Below are positions 1 through 11,685 of a stretch of 64,000 bases of DNA, one piece after another; position 1 is the first letter of the stretch, and each line of letters starts with the position of its first letter. Location: contig OX485806.1 of assembly GCA_950295325.1 (NCBI GenBank), positions 50,961,169 to 51,025,168 on the forward strand, in the 5' to 3' direction. This DNA is from Polytrichum commune. Lineage: Eukaryota > Streptophyta > Polytrichopsida > Polytrichales > Polytrichaceae. The translations under genes were made by a program, and so were the position numbers. Under the pieces are notes generated by a model. It had not been told where the DNA came from. It saw nothing but the letters and a program-made list of their open reading frames with translations, and did not search any database.

Positions 1-2143
1 GATACAATCTAAGAGGAACGTGGGCAAGGACGAAAGAGGCAGAGCATTCTTCACAACAAGCTCACGATGAATGTATCTGGAAAATGTAAAACATGAGAGA
101 AAAAAACGGTGGTGGAAAGGAAACGAAAACAATATAGAATAAATGAAAACTAAAAATATTACCGGTAAGTGACGCGTTGGATAGCTATGGGGCCCTCCTC
201 AAAGTCTAAGAGATCAAGGTCTTTAACAAATTTCAAATCTCCCTTGTCGTCAAAATACACCCGGAAAGCCTTGTCCCACAAAATGAGCCTCCAATGCTCA
301 ACATAATTGGATGGTTGTAAAATATCCTCTGTAGAGTTCTAGTCGATGTCGATGGAACACTCGTTTTCAAATGATGCGATCTTAGCCTCAACCCCCTTCT
401 CCAACTATGTCAAGAGAGAGAATGAGTTAGGAATGTCAAAGAATAAAAGAAACAAACGGGCAAAAAAAACTTGAAGATGTACTTGTGCCTAGAAAGAAGC
501 TTTGTTGAGCCAATCATCGAGGACTTTCTCTCGGAGAAGCAGAGAAGAGGGGAATTTGTTTTTGATTTTGACCTCGGCGGGAGAGTTCCACCACCAAAGC
601 CACTTGGCTTTGAAGGAGGCATCAACATGTGTGGTTGCCACCTTTTGGAGTTTCTCTATTGTCATATCTGTAACGAGGAAGGTGGAAAAATGATGGTCAA
701 TCTGCAACATAGAAGAGTGCAATGTAAGAAAAATAAATCAAGTAGAAATTAAAGATAAGGGAATAAGCAAAATAAAGATAGAGACAGGAGGTGCACCTCA
801 TGGAAGAAATCTTCGCCATTATCCTTATGGGCGACGGAAATAAACTTCTCAAAATTTTGAGACCGAAAACTTTTGATCAGTCTATCTTGGGCCTTTGTCA
901 TAGTGTCCCATATTTCAGGAGCGGATCTAAGTGACTCGAGTGTAGCCTCACGGTACAACCTTGCAGCAATATTTGTTGCGTTGGATAACTCTTTCTTAAA
1001 CAAAAAAAAGAATGTAAGCGAATGAAAAAAAACGAGAAGAAAAAAACATAAGCATAAAGAAAGGGAGGATTACCTTGTATAAGAATTTGGCGAAGACGTC
1101 CAAGGTAAGGGGATACCAAGTAGGATGCTTATCCATTTTGGACTCGCACACCTTGTAATCGGCGATGGAAAGGAGGTCCTTGAACTCCTCAATCTTCATT
1201 TTCCCAAATGTATGAATGCAGAGTAACTTGGCGGGAAGGTTGTCCTTGACATGATTATCCTCCGTGGACCTACAAGAATTAAGTAAGTGAGAAAAAAATA
1301 AGAATAACATAGGAAAAAAATAACAAAAAAGAACCAAAAATTCACCAGTTGATGTCATTCATGGCATTAAGGAAGACGGCGGTGCAGTTTCTCGGGTCCA
1401 CAACAATACAATCTACGGAGATATGCCAATCTTTGTCCATGGAATGATGCTTATTAATGTGCCTCCACCAAGCCGTCAACCGATCGTTGCCCTCCTAGAC
1501 GAAGAACATTTTGCCAACAAAGTGAGCAAGGTCGGGGTTATTTTGGAGCATGGAATCAAACACCTCATTGGCCTTCTGCCATAATGAACTCTAGGAGGCC
1601 CGAATGTTGTTAAAAACATGAAGCACCTCATCAAGGTTGTTGTACGAAGAGACATACATGGCACGGTCATCATCAGAGTATCCTATAACGAACTCATTTT
1701 GCAACCGAGCGACATCAACCTCGCTGATGGGTCGAATAAGAGGAAGACATTGCAAATGGCACAATGGAACAGAGAAACGTGACTTAACAAGAGGTTTGAT
1801 TTGAACCCGCTGAATCACAACATTGGAGTCTTCTTTTTGGGATCTCCAAATCAAGAGCTCAGTCTCTTGTGGATTGGATTCATCAAGAGGACGCAAAGAA
1901 TCGGATGCAATAGGTGCATCATTCTACAAGGGTAAACACAAAATCATGAGGTAGAGCCCAAAACAATAATTTTTTTAAAGAACCCGATGTGATTGAAAAC
2001 CAAATGAAAAGTTTATGAAGGAAACACCTCTCCATCTAAGACATCAACTAGGGTCCCAACTCCTAACATGGGAGGCTCCAATTGAAGATTACAGTCCTCT
2101 ATTGAGGATTCTTCAGATAGAATGAGATCCATAGCTTGTGATT
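1..2143 (-). pseudogene. PM-A: decayed ParB-like/methyltransferase-like gene, 5' part; 3' part lies beyond the window
   Basis: Seven exons can be followed on the minus strand: about 2028-2143, 1346-1923, 1074-1269, 797-994, 483-701, 163-404 and 1-76. All have GT-AG borders, and the lengths match other copies (578, 196, 198, 219 and 242 bp). Exon 2 carries the ParB/Srx-like domain (SVPLCHLQCLPLIRPISEVD, then FV-stop-EGNDRLTAWW). In this copy the conserved GNHR motif is GNDR, and the phenylalanine-valine before it is followed by a stop. Four in-frame TAG codons (plus-strand positions 1591-1593, 1495-1497, 489-491 and 339-341) stand where paralogs have TGG (tryptophan). The copy is therefore dead as read. 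The methyltransferase half would lie to the left of position 1. The exon structure is seen directly; the domain names rest on motif resemblance. Confidence 0.75.
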
Positions 2144-2214
2144 CTTGCACAAATAGAAAACAAATTACACCAAAGCATGAAAGATGTGTGAAAAGCCTAC
2201 CCCCATCCTCAACC

Positions 2215-3127
2215 AAAATATAAACATCCAACCTATCAAACAAACTTAAGAATTTGGCCTACCCATCTACCCTCTCGGAAGCGAGAGCCTCATCCCAAAC
2301 ACACACATTCAACCTATGTTACAAACTAAAGAATCTGGTCTACCCTCTACCCTCTTGGAACCGAGAGCCTCAACCAAAACACACAGTTAACTTATCAAAC
2401 AAACTTAATTCTAGCCTACCCTCTACCCTCTCGGAACCGAGAGCCTCATCCCAAACACACACATTCAACCTATGATACAAACCAAAGAATCTGGCCTACC
2501 CTATACCCTCTCGGAACCGAGAGCCTCAACCAAAACAAACATACAACCTATCAAACAAACTTAAGCATTTGGCCTACCCTCTACCCTCTCGAAACCGAGA
2601 GCCTCATCCCAAACACACACATTCAACATATGAAACAAACGAAACAATTTGGCCTATCCTCTACCCTCTCAAAACCGACAGCCTCAGCCCAAACACACAC
2701 ATTCAACCTATCTAACAAACTAAAGAATTTGGCCTACCCTCTACCCTCTCGCAACCGTGAACCTCATCCAAAACACACACATTCAATCTATGAATCAAAT
2801 TTATGTCTGGCCCACCCTCCAACCTCTCGGGACCGAGAGCCTCAACCAAAACACACACATTCAACCTATGATACAAACTAAAGAATCTAGCCTACCCGTC
2901 TACCCTCTCGGAACCGCGAGCCTCAACCAAAACACACACATTCAACCTATGATACAAACTAAAGAATCTAGCCTACCCGTCTACCCTCTCGGAACCGCGA
3001 GCCTCAACCAAAACACACACATTCAACCTATGATACAAACTAAAGAATCTGGCCTACCCTCTACCCTCTCATAACCGAGAGCCTCAACCAAAACACACAC
3101 ATTCAACCTTTGATACAAACTAAAGAA
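2215..3127. repeat. Tandem array P1, about 80-bp unit with a CTCTCGGAACCGAGAG dyad
   Basis: Eleven units start their dyads at about 2272, 2352, 2427, 2507, 2586, 2666, 2746, 2824, 2905, 2986 and 3066, a spacing of 75-81 bp. Each unit holds a 16-bp inverted repeat CTCTCGG-NN-CCGAGAG, perfect or nearly so, followed by a linker rich in CAACC and ACACAC. The array begins beside the first recognised exon of PM-A and so lies on its 5' side. It ends against a MULE-like terminus at 3128. The dyad is better kept than parts of the linker. The same family recurs at 18361-18690 and, more diverged, at 41.8-43.5 kb. Confidence 0.9.
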
Positions 3128-3297
3128 TCAGGCCGGGAAACTCAAGTATGTGAGCGGAGAGCATAAATTTTTGGTATAAATTTTGACAGAAAGTGGGTGT
3201 ATTACCATGGGTTTAGGGGGTATTAGTAGAAACATTTGTTGCAAAGGGAGCCTAATTCCGTTGAAATATACATAAATTAGGGCTGACGTCAGCACTA
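3128..3297 (+). mobile_element. Short element with a MULE-like terminus, ending in the GCTGACGTCAGC palindrome
   Basis: It starts GGGAAACTCAAGTATGTGAG and ends TTAGGGCTGACGTCAGCA. Two longer relatives lie at about 38780-39045 and 40738-41034, with the same start (GGGAAACTTA...GTGAGCG) and the same last 20 bases. The start resembles the reverse complement of the 3' ends of MULE-1 and MULE-2 (…CGCTCACATA…GTCGTCC), and the longer copies share CCTATTTCCGTGG with the MULE-1 end region. It is probably a non-autonomous derivative, but the exact ends and target duplication are not resolved. Confidence 0.5.
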
Positions 3298-4300
3298 TGT
3301 GAGCCCAATATCGTGCCCACATGCGTTCTTAACATTAAAACTTATAAAGCCCTTGGTGGTGAGTGTTTGATTAAGGAGGTTCACATGTCAGGGGTGGAGT
3401 TAGATTTAAATGGCCTTCAGTCAAGCATAAGGTTAGCCCAGATGGGAGCCTCATGTGAGTAGTTGTGTGAGGCACCCAATTTTTATTGGAATGGGTTTAT
3501 GCTACATTGTTTTGTGATTAGCGGTTAAGATTGTGAGAGCCATATTGTTTAGAGATACTTAAACTATACTTAAGGGCTAATCCACAAATTAATTAGATTA
3601 GCAGTAATAAATGAAGAATGCAATGCGGACAGTGTGATGCCAAACCCACCACCCTTAAGCGTCCTAGTCCGAGTGTGGGTTTGAGAATCATATGTCTTAT
3701 ATCAACGAGTGAAGAGGCATGAAACTTAACCTCAACTTCCAATGCACCACTCGCGCTTGTTGAATCCATGGGGTAACCCAATCATAAATACGAGCATGCA
3801 CAACTTTTATTCCATACCATGAGTACAAGCGTTGAAAAACGCTCTTCTCTATTATTTCAATCCTAACACACCCTAGTATCAATGTCACATCACAATCTAA
3901 ATGACTAACTATTCCATCATCTATTGTATTGTTTTGGGCTTCCTCCCCGTTATCTCACATTGGGTTCAACCCTTTTAGGCATCGATATTAACTAACCCAG
4001 CTTAGCCTTAGTAGCAACCAGCAGCTTGACTGCAACCAGAACCCAGCTTAGCTGCAGTAGTCCAGCAACAACCTTAAGCTGCAATAGTCTAATCCACACT
4101 TGCTAGTTAACCCCGCTAAGCCCCTAACTAACACCGCTAATTAACTTCACTAATTCCCTAAACATCCCTTCCTAATTCACACATTGTCCTAGCTCTAAGA
4201 GCTCAGACTTCTAGAGAAGGGAGTTAACTATACTCAAGGGCTAATCCACAAACGAATTAGATTAGCAGTAATAAATGAAGAATGCAATGCGGGTAGTATG
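3298..4300. mobile_element. Fragments of the TGTGAGCCC solo-LTR family with a 65-bp flanking direct repeat
   Basis: Position 3298 begins TGTGAGCCC, the start of the LTRs at 24663 and 27481. From about 3633 the other end of the same LTR appears in reverse orientation (CCACCCTTAAGCGTCCTAGT, also at about 53310). A roughly 65-bp sequence (GGGCTAATCCACAAA...GAATGCAATGCGG) occurs at about 3563-3630 and again at 4223-4290, and GAATGCAATGCGG recurs near 4466. The segment is a rearranged, locally duplicated LTR remnant. I see no gene in it. Confidence 0.55.
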
Positions 4301-4620
4301 AATTGGAGTGTATTGTGTGGTGTGCAACTTAAGTATTATTGAATACTTATGATTTAATGAAACAAGGAGGAGGTGTGTGAGGCACCAACTTTTTATTGGA
4401 ATGGGTGTATGCTAGATTGTTTTGTGACTAGAAGTTAAGAGATCCGAACAATGAAGAAAAAATGAAGAATGCAATGCGGGTTGACATTATAAATATGAAA
4501 TAATGGAGAGAAAGAATGAGACTTGCGCCGGATATCAAAAATAAAACCAACACACAATTTTTTTTAAAGCCGGAAAACAACAACAAACTGAGTTATAATC
4601 TCCAAAACCAAAATGATAAA
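4301..4620. other. Non-coding 3' flank of PM-B
   Basis: AT-rich sequence between the LTR fragments and the PM-B stop codon. It includes a second copy of the TTTTTATTGGAATGGGT segment also present near 3480. No coding signal was seen. Confidence 0.4.
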
Positions 4621-4940
4621 CTAAGGGCTTGGAGAACATTCCCTATCACTCTCCTCACCCTCATTTGCTTCTAACAAGAAAAGATTTCGTGTTCCACGCG
4701 AAAAATGACGAACGCGAGGAGGAGGTGGGGACTCTGCCTTCGGAAAGCAATCCGCCATTGCACTAGCATACGGGGGAAGCTCAAATGGCTTCGGAAGACT
4801 TGAAAACATGTCTCGACGAATGACTGCGTCCTCCGTTGCCTCTCTAAACACCCAAGCAAAAGGATTAGAAATAGGATGACACTGGAAAATGAGAACTTGA
4901 AATCAAGGCAAACATGGCAAAATATAGAAAGCAAACTTAC

Positions 4941-5913
4941 GCACAAAGGAATCCGAATGCCCGTTTGGTCATCTTCTGAGGAGGATCAAAGATAGATGTA
5001 GACGGTGCGGCAACTGAGCGAGATATACGCGCAGGCTGGGGATCGCGCATGGGGAGTAGGAGTGCATTGAAAATGATGGGGTCACTCTCAAGGGCCACAA
5101 TATGCCGCTCAAGGGAGCGACATGCTGTAATCGAACCACCTAAAGCAAAGAGAGGTAAAAGGTTAGTATGGAAACTAGTCAAGGAAAAATAACGGAAAAT
5201 TCAAAGTAAGGATGAAGCTGAAAAAGAAGGCGTACCTACACCACATTGTCAGTCCATAATGACATCATTCTTATCGGTAAGAATAGCGAGAAAGATGGAA
5301 AAAAAATAGGATGCTTCTCACGGGCACCTCGCCAAGGTACTCCATCACTGCGCATCGCCTGGCTCTTCTCATCAGTGAAGGTATTCAACCATCCATCTTG
5401 CTGGAGGTTGTAACCATACTCTTGCATGGCCTCCTCTCGTAGTCTAAGAACGGAGGTAACACGAACAAGAACCTTGATGCTGAATTTCCGAATCTGCATA
5501 TGAATACAAATTCATAAGACTCATTTGAATTGAAATGAAAAGCAATACGAAAGCGGAAGAGAGGGAAAGTTGCTTACCACTCCAGAGGGAACAACGGGAG
5601 ATTGGAGGTCCAAATCATTCATTCCGAACCAATTTTCGGCGACGTAGAAGTCGTAAGTGTGTGCCCAATCGAAAATACTCCTAGAAACACTGGCACTCGC
5701 ACAATGGGCAAAGACAAGGACACCATGATCATAGAGGTTAGATTTTGCAAATGCAAAAAGACACTCATAGTATGATTTATGGAGCTTGTTCCAAGCAGGA
5801 ACATCAGTGGAGATGTTGGGCACCGGCAAATTCTCGGGAATGTCGGCGAAGAGCAAATCGAGGCCCTTATGAGTTGTAGTCAAGGTGTTCACACAGGAAC
5901 GACCTGCCCCAAC
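4941..5913 (-). other. Beta-class DNA-methyltransferase-like domain of PM-B (exons 8-10)
   Basis: Exon 8 has GLDLLFADIPENLPVP, then a strand DHGVLVFAH, as in motifs IV and V of N4/N6 DNA methyltransferases (DLIxxDPPY ... GxxxVF). Exons 9-10 then give IMD-stop-QCGVGGSITACRSL and HIVALESD, which resemble the SAM-binding motif I (vlDpFxGxGTT) and the acidic motif II. Catalytic motif before SAM motif is the permuted beta-class order. In every copy here the DPPY tetrapeptide is replaced (DIPE, DVSE or DVLE), so catalysis is doubtful even for an intact relative. The domain call is by motif order and spacing and has not been tested by profile. Confidence 0.6.
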
Positions 5914-7334
5914 CTGCAATTAAAATTTCATGAGAAAACAAGAAGAAAAAAAAGTAGCAAACCAAAGAAAAGAAAATTGAGAATTGACGAAAGGAAGTAT
6001 ACAAACCTTGGCAATGAACTCTTGGATGCGGGTATATGCGGGGAGGGGACCTCCGGCAACCTCGGAATCCAACATTAGTTGAACCATGTCCACATTTTCG
6101 ATGAGGGCAAGAGTGTTAGGCGATTCCGAAGAGGTGGCACTGGTATCCAAGAGAGCGGCCTTCCTCTTGCGAGGCAAGGAGAGGAGAGAAGTGCCACTAT
6201 GAGATGGAGTGGCAAGAGATTGTAGACGAAATGCCGATGGAGTACCAGAGGGGGCAAGAGAGGGAGCAACGGAGGGAGCGATAGATGGACTGTGTGGGAA
6301 GGTGGGTGGCTCAACCGGGGTCTTTGAAGCAGACCGAATGAGAACTTGGGAAGATGCTTGAGTGGCGGTCTTATTTGCTTTGCCCTTTCCCCTTGGTGCC
6401 TTAGGCAGAGGAGGGGGAAGCTCAACGATGTCAGGCTCCTCAAAGGTGACAATGTTATCATCCGGAGCACTACCCACAAGGCTAGCAAACAAAGCCTTCT
6501 CTTCCCCGGGGACAAATCCTGCAGCACAATCCAAGTACCATCCACCACCTTACAAGTGCAATTCGGAGAACTTGTTTGTTTGCGCAGTTGTGTACATGCA
6601 GAGGCTAGAAAAAACGTTCACACAGTCCGAGAGGTAGGCGGGCAAGGAAGATGATGCCAATGCATTCTTTACAACCAACTCTCTCATGATATACCTACAT
6701 GACAAAACAAGAATGTAAGAAAACCAAGAAAACGAGCAAGAAATGAGAATAAAAAGAGGAGCAAAGTGGAGTATAGATGTATTACCGATAGCCCACACGC
6801 TTGATAGCAAGAGCCCCCTCCTCGAACTCCAAGAGATTATCTCCTTTGGCAAAGGGGATGTCAGGCTTATCGCCGAGGTAAGGCTTGAAGGCTTTGTCCC
6901 AAAGGACAATCCGCCAATGATCAACGTATTCACGAGGGCGCAAGATAGTTTCCGATGCGTCCCAGTCAATGTCAATGGAGAGGCTCTCCTCTAAGGTCTC
7001 AATCTCAACCGCGACGTCCTTCTCCAACTGCATAGAGGGAGATGATTAGATATGAGACAACTGGAATAAAGGAAAATTAAAATGAAGAAGGCCGAGGGAT
7101 GGATTTACCTGAGCCCAGAAGGACGCCTTGTGTAGCCAGTCGTCCAAAGACCTCTCCCTCATAGGCTTGTCGACGGGGAACTTGTTATCCAACCTTTCAC
7201 GAAGGAGGACGTTCCACCAGTGAAGCCACTTAGCTTTGAACGAAGCTTCGACCGGGCATGTGACAATTTTTTGCAATTTTTCAATTGTCATGTCCATCGA
7301 AGAGAACTCATTAAAATGACGGTCAATCTATACA

Positions 7335-7435
7335 CATAGAAAAAATGATTTGAGTTCAAGAGAGTACTAGAGTTCAAGAGTGATTTGCGTAATTTGAGTT
7401 CAAGAGAGTACATGAGTTCAAGAGAGTTCAAGAGG
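7335..7435. repeat. Minisatellite GAGTTCAAGAGAGTAC in a PM-B intron
   Basis: Four to five imperfect copies of TTGAGTTCAAGAGAGTAC lie in the intron between exons 4 and 5. No function is evident. Confidence 0.7.
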
Positions 7436-8054
7436 AACATTCATAGCATTGGAAACATGGAAATCACGACGAGATACCTCATGAAAAAAAACATCTCCAT
7501 TGTCAGGGTATGCAACGGATATGTATTTCTCAAAAGAGCGTGCCCGAATACTCTTGATTGTCCTCTCCTGGGCCTTGGTCATAACATTCCAAATCTCAGT
7601 GGACGACGTCTCTACAACGGGTGTGGTCTCACGGTAATGCCTTACTGCAAGGTCTGCTTGAGCCGAAATGTCTCTCTACAAGAAATGACCTTGTGAGCCA
7701 ATATAATTGGCATGGAAATTATCTATGTTGGAAGCTCTAAATGATTGAATGCACAAAACCATACTTTATAAAGAAACTTAACGAAGACATCCGCCGTCAA
7801 GTTGTACCAAATTGGGCGACTCTCCTTTATCTTCTCGCATGCTTTGTGGTCAGCTGGAGATATGAGATCCTTGAAGGTCGACAAATCCAACCTCCCAAAA
7901 GTGCGGATTCGAAGGAGCTTGGCCGGAATGTTTGCCTTCACATAATCATGCTCGGTTGACCTGAGAGAAAAGATGTGAGGAACGTCCAGTGAAAACAGTG
8001 GAAAATAATTGAAACAAAAGTGGAAAAAAAATGGAAAAAAATGAATGAGCTCAC

Positions 8055-8602
8055 CAATTAATGTCGTTCATGGCATTGAGAAATACACCGGTGTATCCCC
8101 TAGGGTCAACAACAATGCATTCCACCAAAATATGCCAACTCTTGTCATCGACGTGGTGGTTATTGATGTGCCTCCACCACGCAGTGAGACGATGATTGCC
8201 TTCCCAGACGAAGAACATCTTCCCGGCAAAATGTGCAAGATCCGGATCCTCCTTGAGCTTGGCGTCAAATTCTGCGGAGTCCATAATGCCAGGGGGAATG
8301 GGGAGATCCATGGGAACGTCGTTGAAAGCAGACACGTAAAGAACCCGATCACCCTCTCGGTATCCCATTAGAAATTCACATTCCAAGCGCTGCACCTCAA
8401 CCTCACTGATAGGACGGACGAGAGGGAGGGGTCTTAAGCGGCACAAAGGAATGGATAAGTGGGACTTACCGGTTGGCTTAATCCGGAGGCGTTGGATAAC
8501 ACCAATGGAGTCCTCCTTTTGTGATTTCCGAAGCTTAAGCTCACACACCACAGGATCCGTGTCCGCAACTGCTTGTACGGCATCTTGGCTCATTGCGAGA
8601 GC
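8055..8602 (-). other. ParB/sulfiredoxin-like domain exon of PM-B
   Basis: The exon reads SIPLCRLRPLPLVRPISEVE, then, after an inserted stretch, KMFFVWEGNHRLTAWWRHIN. This matches the ParB layout: a first strand with a conserved 'Ipl..Lrp.p..R', an 'eev..L' helix, then a strand ending in G-N/E-x-R followed by a helix (RLTAW). The family includes chromosome-partition proteins, whose GERR/GNHR motif binds nucleotide, and ParB-like nucleases. The exon is open from splice site to splice site in this copy. The same motif is GNDR in PM-A, GNHR in PM-C and DGNHR in PM-D. A profile search would settle the assignment. Confidence 0.6.
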
Positions 8603-8645
8603 CTAACAAAAACACAAACAATAAAACCATGCTTAGAAAGCTAGA

Positions 8646-8706
8646 ACTCAAAAAACTTGCTCAACAACTTGCTCAACAACTTACTCAACAACTTACTCAA
8701 CAACTA
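8646..8706. repeat. Short tandem repeat CAACTTACTCAA in a PM-B intron
   Basis: Four to five copies of a 12-bp unit (CAACTTGCTCAA/CAACTTACTCAA) lie in the first intron of PM-B. Confidence 0.75.
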
Positions 8707-9161
8707 TCCAACTCACCTCTCTTTGCAATAGGCCTTGCGAATTGAGACTCTCAACCTGGATGGCTTCAACTTCAACCGCGGGGGCCGCAAGAACAACATC
8801 CTCTCTAGATTGGAGTTGCGATTGTGCAACCTGAAAAGAGTCCGAATCCTAAGAACATGGAGAAAATTAGAATTTCCCAAAGAAAAGTCAATATCTTCGT
8901 AAATATAAAGAAACAAATACTCACAAACTATTTTGAACTCAAAGTAACTCAATTATGAAAGGGGTATCAAACGAGAACCGACCACATTCAAATCCGCCAT
9001 CATGATGAGATAGAAGGTGTCACACACGTCCTCGCTTGGAAGCCTACATTCCGTACCTTAGTCTTGTTAATCAATGAAGAACACTTAGATTATCCAACCA
9101 ACGGCCTCGATAGAGAGACTTCATTACATCCTCAAGATTAAACATCCAAAAACAATACAAG

Positions 9162-10135
9162 TGTCGCGCACCTCTCCATGAGGAGTGCCCGAAACACCAT
9201 GGGCACAAGGGGGACCCCGGAGTGACACCCGGGACTTGTGGCGCCGTTGGTGAGACGGCCCAAGTGATCCTAGTGTGGGTGAGGGCCCCGGGCGTTGGGA
9301 ACGCCTCCCACCCACGGAGACTAGGAGGCACAAGGATAAGGCCATGAGCTATGCGTAGCTCATGGCGTGGTGATTCTAGAATGCTCAAGAACACCTCAAT
9401 CGGAGGTGTGAGCTAGGAGTTATGGCCATTTGAGTGGGGCGCTGTCCCGGGACATCGCCCTGGTACAGCAGTGCCTGGGAGGGATTCCCGGGACTGCCAA
9501 GGTTCAAACAGGCATAACTTCCTCAAGACTTGCTGGATTGGAGCAAGTGAGGAGTCCATCGGCATCTACGTGAAGCGTAGATGAGGATGGAGTGGTTGGT
9601 TGTTATGATCAGACATCATACAAGGAAGTTATGATGGTCTGAAGCTGCTGGGGGGTTCTAGGCCCAGCAGCTAAAGGAAAATGTCCACTTGGCCCCAACT
9701 CTTGGTAGAGAGACAAGAGGTTGGTTGACGGTCGGGTAGGGGCCCCGCGTAGAGTCCTAGAGGCTTATATGGGTGAGGTGGTGTGGCCTCACCCACCCGA
9801 GGCCGAACGGCACGGCCTCCATGGGCATTGGCCCAATGTGAGGCCATAGTTGCCTAGTATGGTTCGGGTTGTTGTAGTGTTGCTCCGGCAATGCGATGAT
9901 CAACATAGGATTGGACTTCCATGGATGGAAGTCCACATTTGGGAATTGGTTACCGATTAAGGGGTGAATCCCGAAAGTAAAGTAGGAGGGTTGGTTACCC
10001 TCCTATGAACTATATGGTCCGGGGTAGGAGGAGCTAACCATTAGCATGGCGGAACGCGAATGGTTAGCGCTCGTAACCTTTGCTAGAATTGAAAATTGGC
10101 AAGATTGTCAAAGGGGGCTAGCAAGGGTTGCGACA
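9162..10135 (-). mobile_element. Solo LTR, 974 bp, with 5-bp target duplication ACAAG
   Basis: It begins TGTCGCGCACC and ends GGTTGCGACA, i.e. TG...CA with short terminal inverted repeats TGTCGC/GCGACA. ACAAG occurs immediately before it (9157-9161) and after it (10136-10140). The reverse complement is nearly the same, and exactly as long (974 bp), as the copy at 46285-47258. No internal retrotransposon region is attached, so recombination between two LTRs is the likely origin. Open frames inside it on both strands are not treated as genes. Confidence 0.85.
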
Positions 10136-10837
10136 ACAAGGCCGAGAGCAAACAACACTTAAATAAGAGGCCTCTCCCCATAGCTAATTCTTATGCACAA
10201 CACAAAGCAAGAAATGGCTGAATGCAAAGTCAAGTGGCCAACTCAAGTATACATAACATTTTGATATTTCTAACACTAACCTACCTACAAATGAGAGGCC
10301 TCGGATCCGAGGCCTTTTCCCATACCTCCTCCTTATGCACTACCCAAAACAAGAAGGCCGAGAGAAATCTTACATGCACATAACAGTTTAACTTTTCAAG
10401 CATATACCTTGACTAAAAAATGAGGCCTCGGATCCGAGGCCTCTTCCCAATGCTCTTCCTTATGCAATACATAATACAGAAAATGGCCGAGAGCATTTAA
10501 ATATGCACATAACATTTTGATTTTTCAAACATGAATCTTGACTAAAAAATGAGGCCTCGGATCCAAGGCCTCTTCCGAATGCTGTTCCTTATGCACTACC
10601 CAAAAAAAGAACCCCCAGAGCATTCAAATATGCACATAACATTTTGATTTTTCAAACATGAATCTTGACTAAAAAATGAGGCCTCGGATCCGAGGCCTGT
10701 TTCGAATGCTCTTCCTTATGCACTACCCAAAACAAGAACCCCAAGAGCATTCAAATATGCACATAACATTTTGATTTTTCAAACATGAATCTTGACTCAA
10801 AAATGAGGTCTCGGATCCGAGGCCTCTTCCCAAAGCT

Positions 10838-11045
10838 CCCGAGACAGCAGTGACCTGGGAGTGGTGCCCGGGACTGCCAAGGTTTGAAGGGCCATAACAC
10901 CCTCAATACTTGCCCAAATGGGGCAAGTGAGGAGTTCATTGGCATCTACACAAAGAGTAGATGAAGATAGAGTGGTTGCTTGATAGCATCAAACATCATA
11001 TGTAGAAGTTATGGTGGTCTGAAGCTGCTGGGGGGGTCTAGCACA
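10838..11045. repeat. LTR-derived segment embedded in array P2 (first copy)
   Basis: The segment from CCCGAGACAGCAGTGACC to GCTGCTGGGGGGG is a diverged copy of the middle of the 974-bp LTR (compare 9440-9660). A second copy lies at about 11475-11685. Both sit in the same position relative to the flanking dyads, so a block of about 638 bp seems to have been duplicated as a higher-order unit. Confidence 0.7.
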
Positions 11046-11474
11046 TACCTTGACACATAAATGAGGCCTCGGATCCGAGGCCTCTTCCGAATGCTCTTCC
11101 TTATGCACTACCCAAAACAAGAACCCCGAGAACATTCAAATATGCACATAACATTTTGATTTTTCAAACATGAATCTTGACTCAAACATGAGGCCTCGGA
11201 TCCGAGGCCTCTTTCGAAAGCACCTACTTATTCACTACCCAAAACAAGAAGGCCGAGAGCATTCAAATATGAACATAACATTTTAAGTTTTCAAGCACAT
11301 ACCTTGACTCTAAAATGAGGCCTCGGATCCGAGGCCTCTTCCCAATGCTCCTCCTTATGCACTACCCACAACAAGAAGGCCGAGAGCAATCTTACATGCA
11401 CATAACATTTTGATCTTTCAAACATGAATCTTGACTCAAAAATGAGGCCTCGGATCCGAGGCCTCTTCACAAAG

Positions 11475-11685
11475 CTCCCGGGACAGCAGTGACCTGGGAG
11501 TGGTGCCCAGGACTGCCAAGGTTTGAAGAGCCATAACTACCTCAATACTTGCTCAAATGGGGCAAGTGAGGGATCCATTGGCATCTACACAAAGAGGAGA
11601 TGAAAATTGAGTGGTTTCTTGATAGGATCAGACATCATATGTAGAAGTTATGGTGGTTTGAAGCTGCTGGGGGGTTCTAGCACAT
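11475..11685. repeat. LTR-derived segment embedded in array P2 (second copy)
   Basis: Homologous to 10838-11045, with a few substitutions, and flanked by the same array words. Confidence 0.7.

Larger units (their letters stand above)
4621..9003 (-). pseudogene. PM-B: most complete ParB-like/beta-class methyltransferase-like gene, about 1,080 codons, decayed
   Basis: Exons on the minus strand: 8717-8848, 8055-8602, 7765-7960, 7478-7675, 7109-7327, 6786-7027, 6007-6694, 5578-5913, 5236-5493, 4941-5139 and 4621-4843, with GT-AG borders. A possible start ATGATGGCGGAT lies at 9003. The order is: short leader; ParB/Srx-like domain (exon 2); helical middle part; Pro/Ser/Ala-rich linker with basic patches (exon 7); methyltransferase-like domain (exons 8-10); acidic tail ending SDRECSPSP. 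Three lesions are visible: TAA at 6550-6552 in exon 7, TGA for the tryptophan of MDWQCG at 5249-5251, and an apparent 1-bp loss in an A-run near 5297-5304. The homopolymer indel could be a sequencing error; the TGA is separate. Bacteria and phages encode ParB-methyltransferase fusions, and the resemblance here is by motif only. The function is unknown. Confidence 0.75.

Noticed and set aside
2215-3127. CRISPR array, because of regular repeats with dyads
   Set aside because: Spacers are not unique: linkers are homologous from unit to unit. There are no cas genes, and the surroundings are eukaryotic with introns.
4621-9003. Bacterial contamination as source of the ParB/methyltransferase-like gene
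   Set aside because: Each exon is bounded by GT-AG introns, copies share exon lengths, and the pieces are interleaved with plant-type repeats.
9071-9394. Protein-coding frames on both strands in the GC-rich LTR (also at 47026-47395)
   Set aside because: They lie wholly inside the 974-bp solo LTR, appear in both strands, and start or stop arbitrarily.
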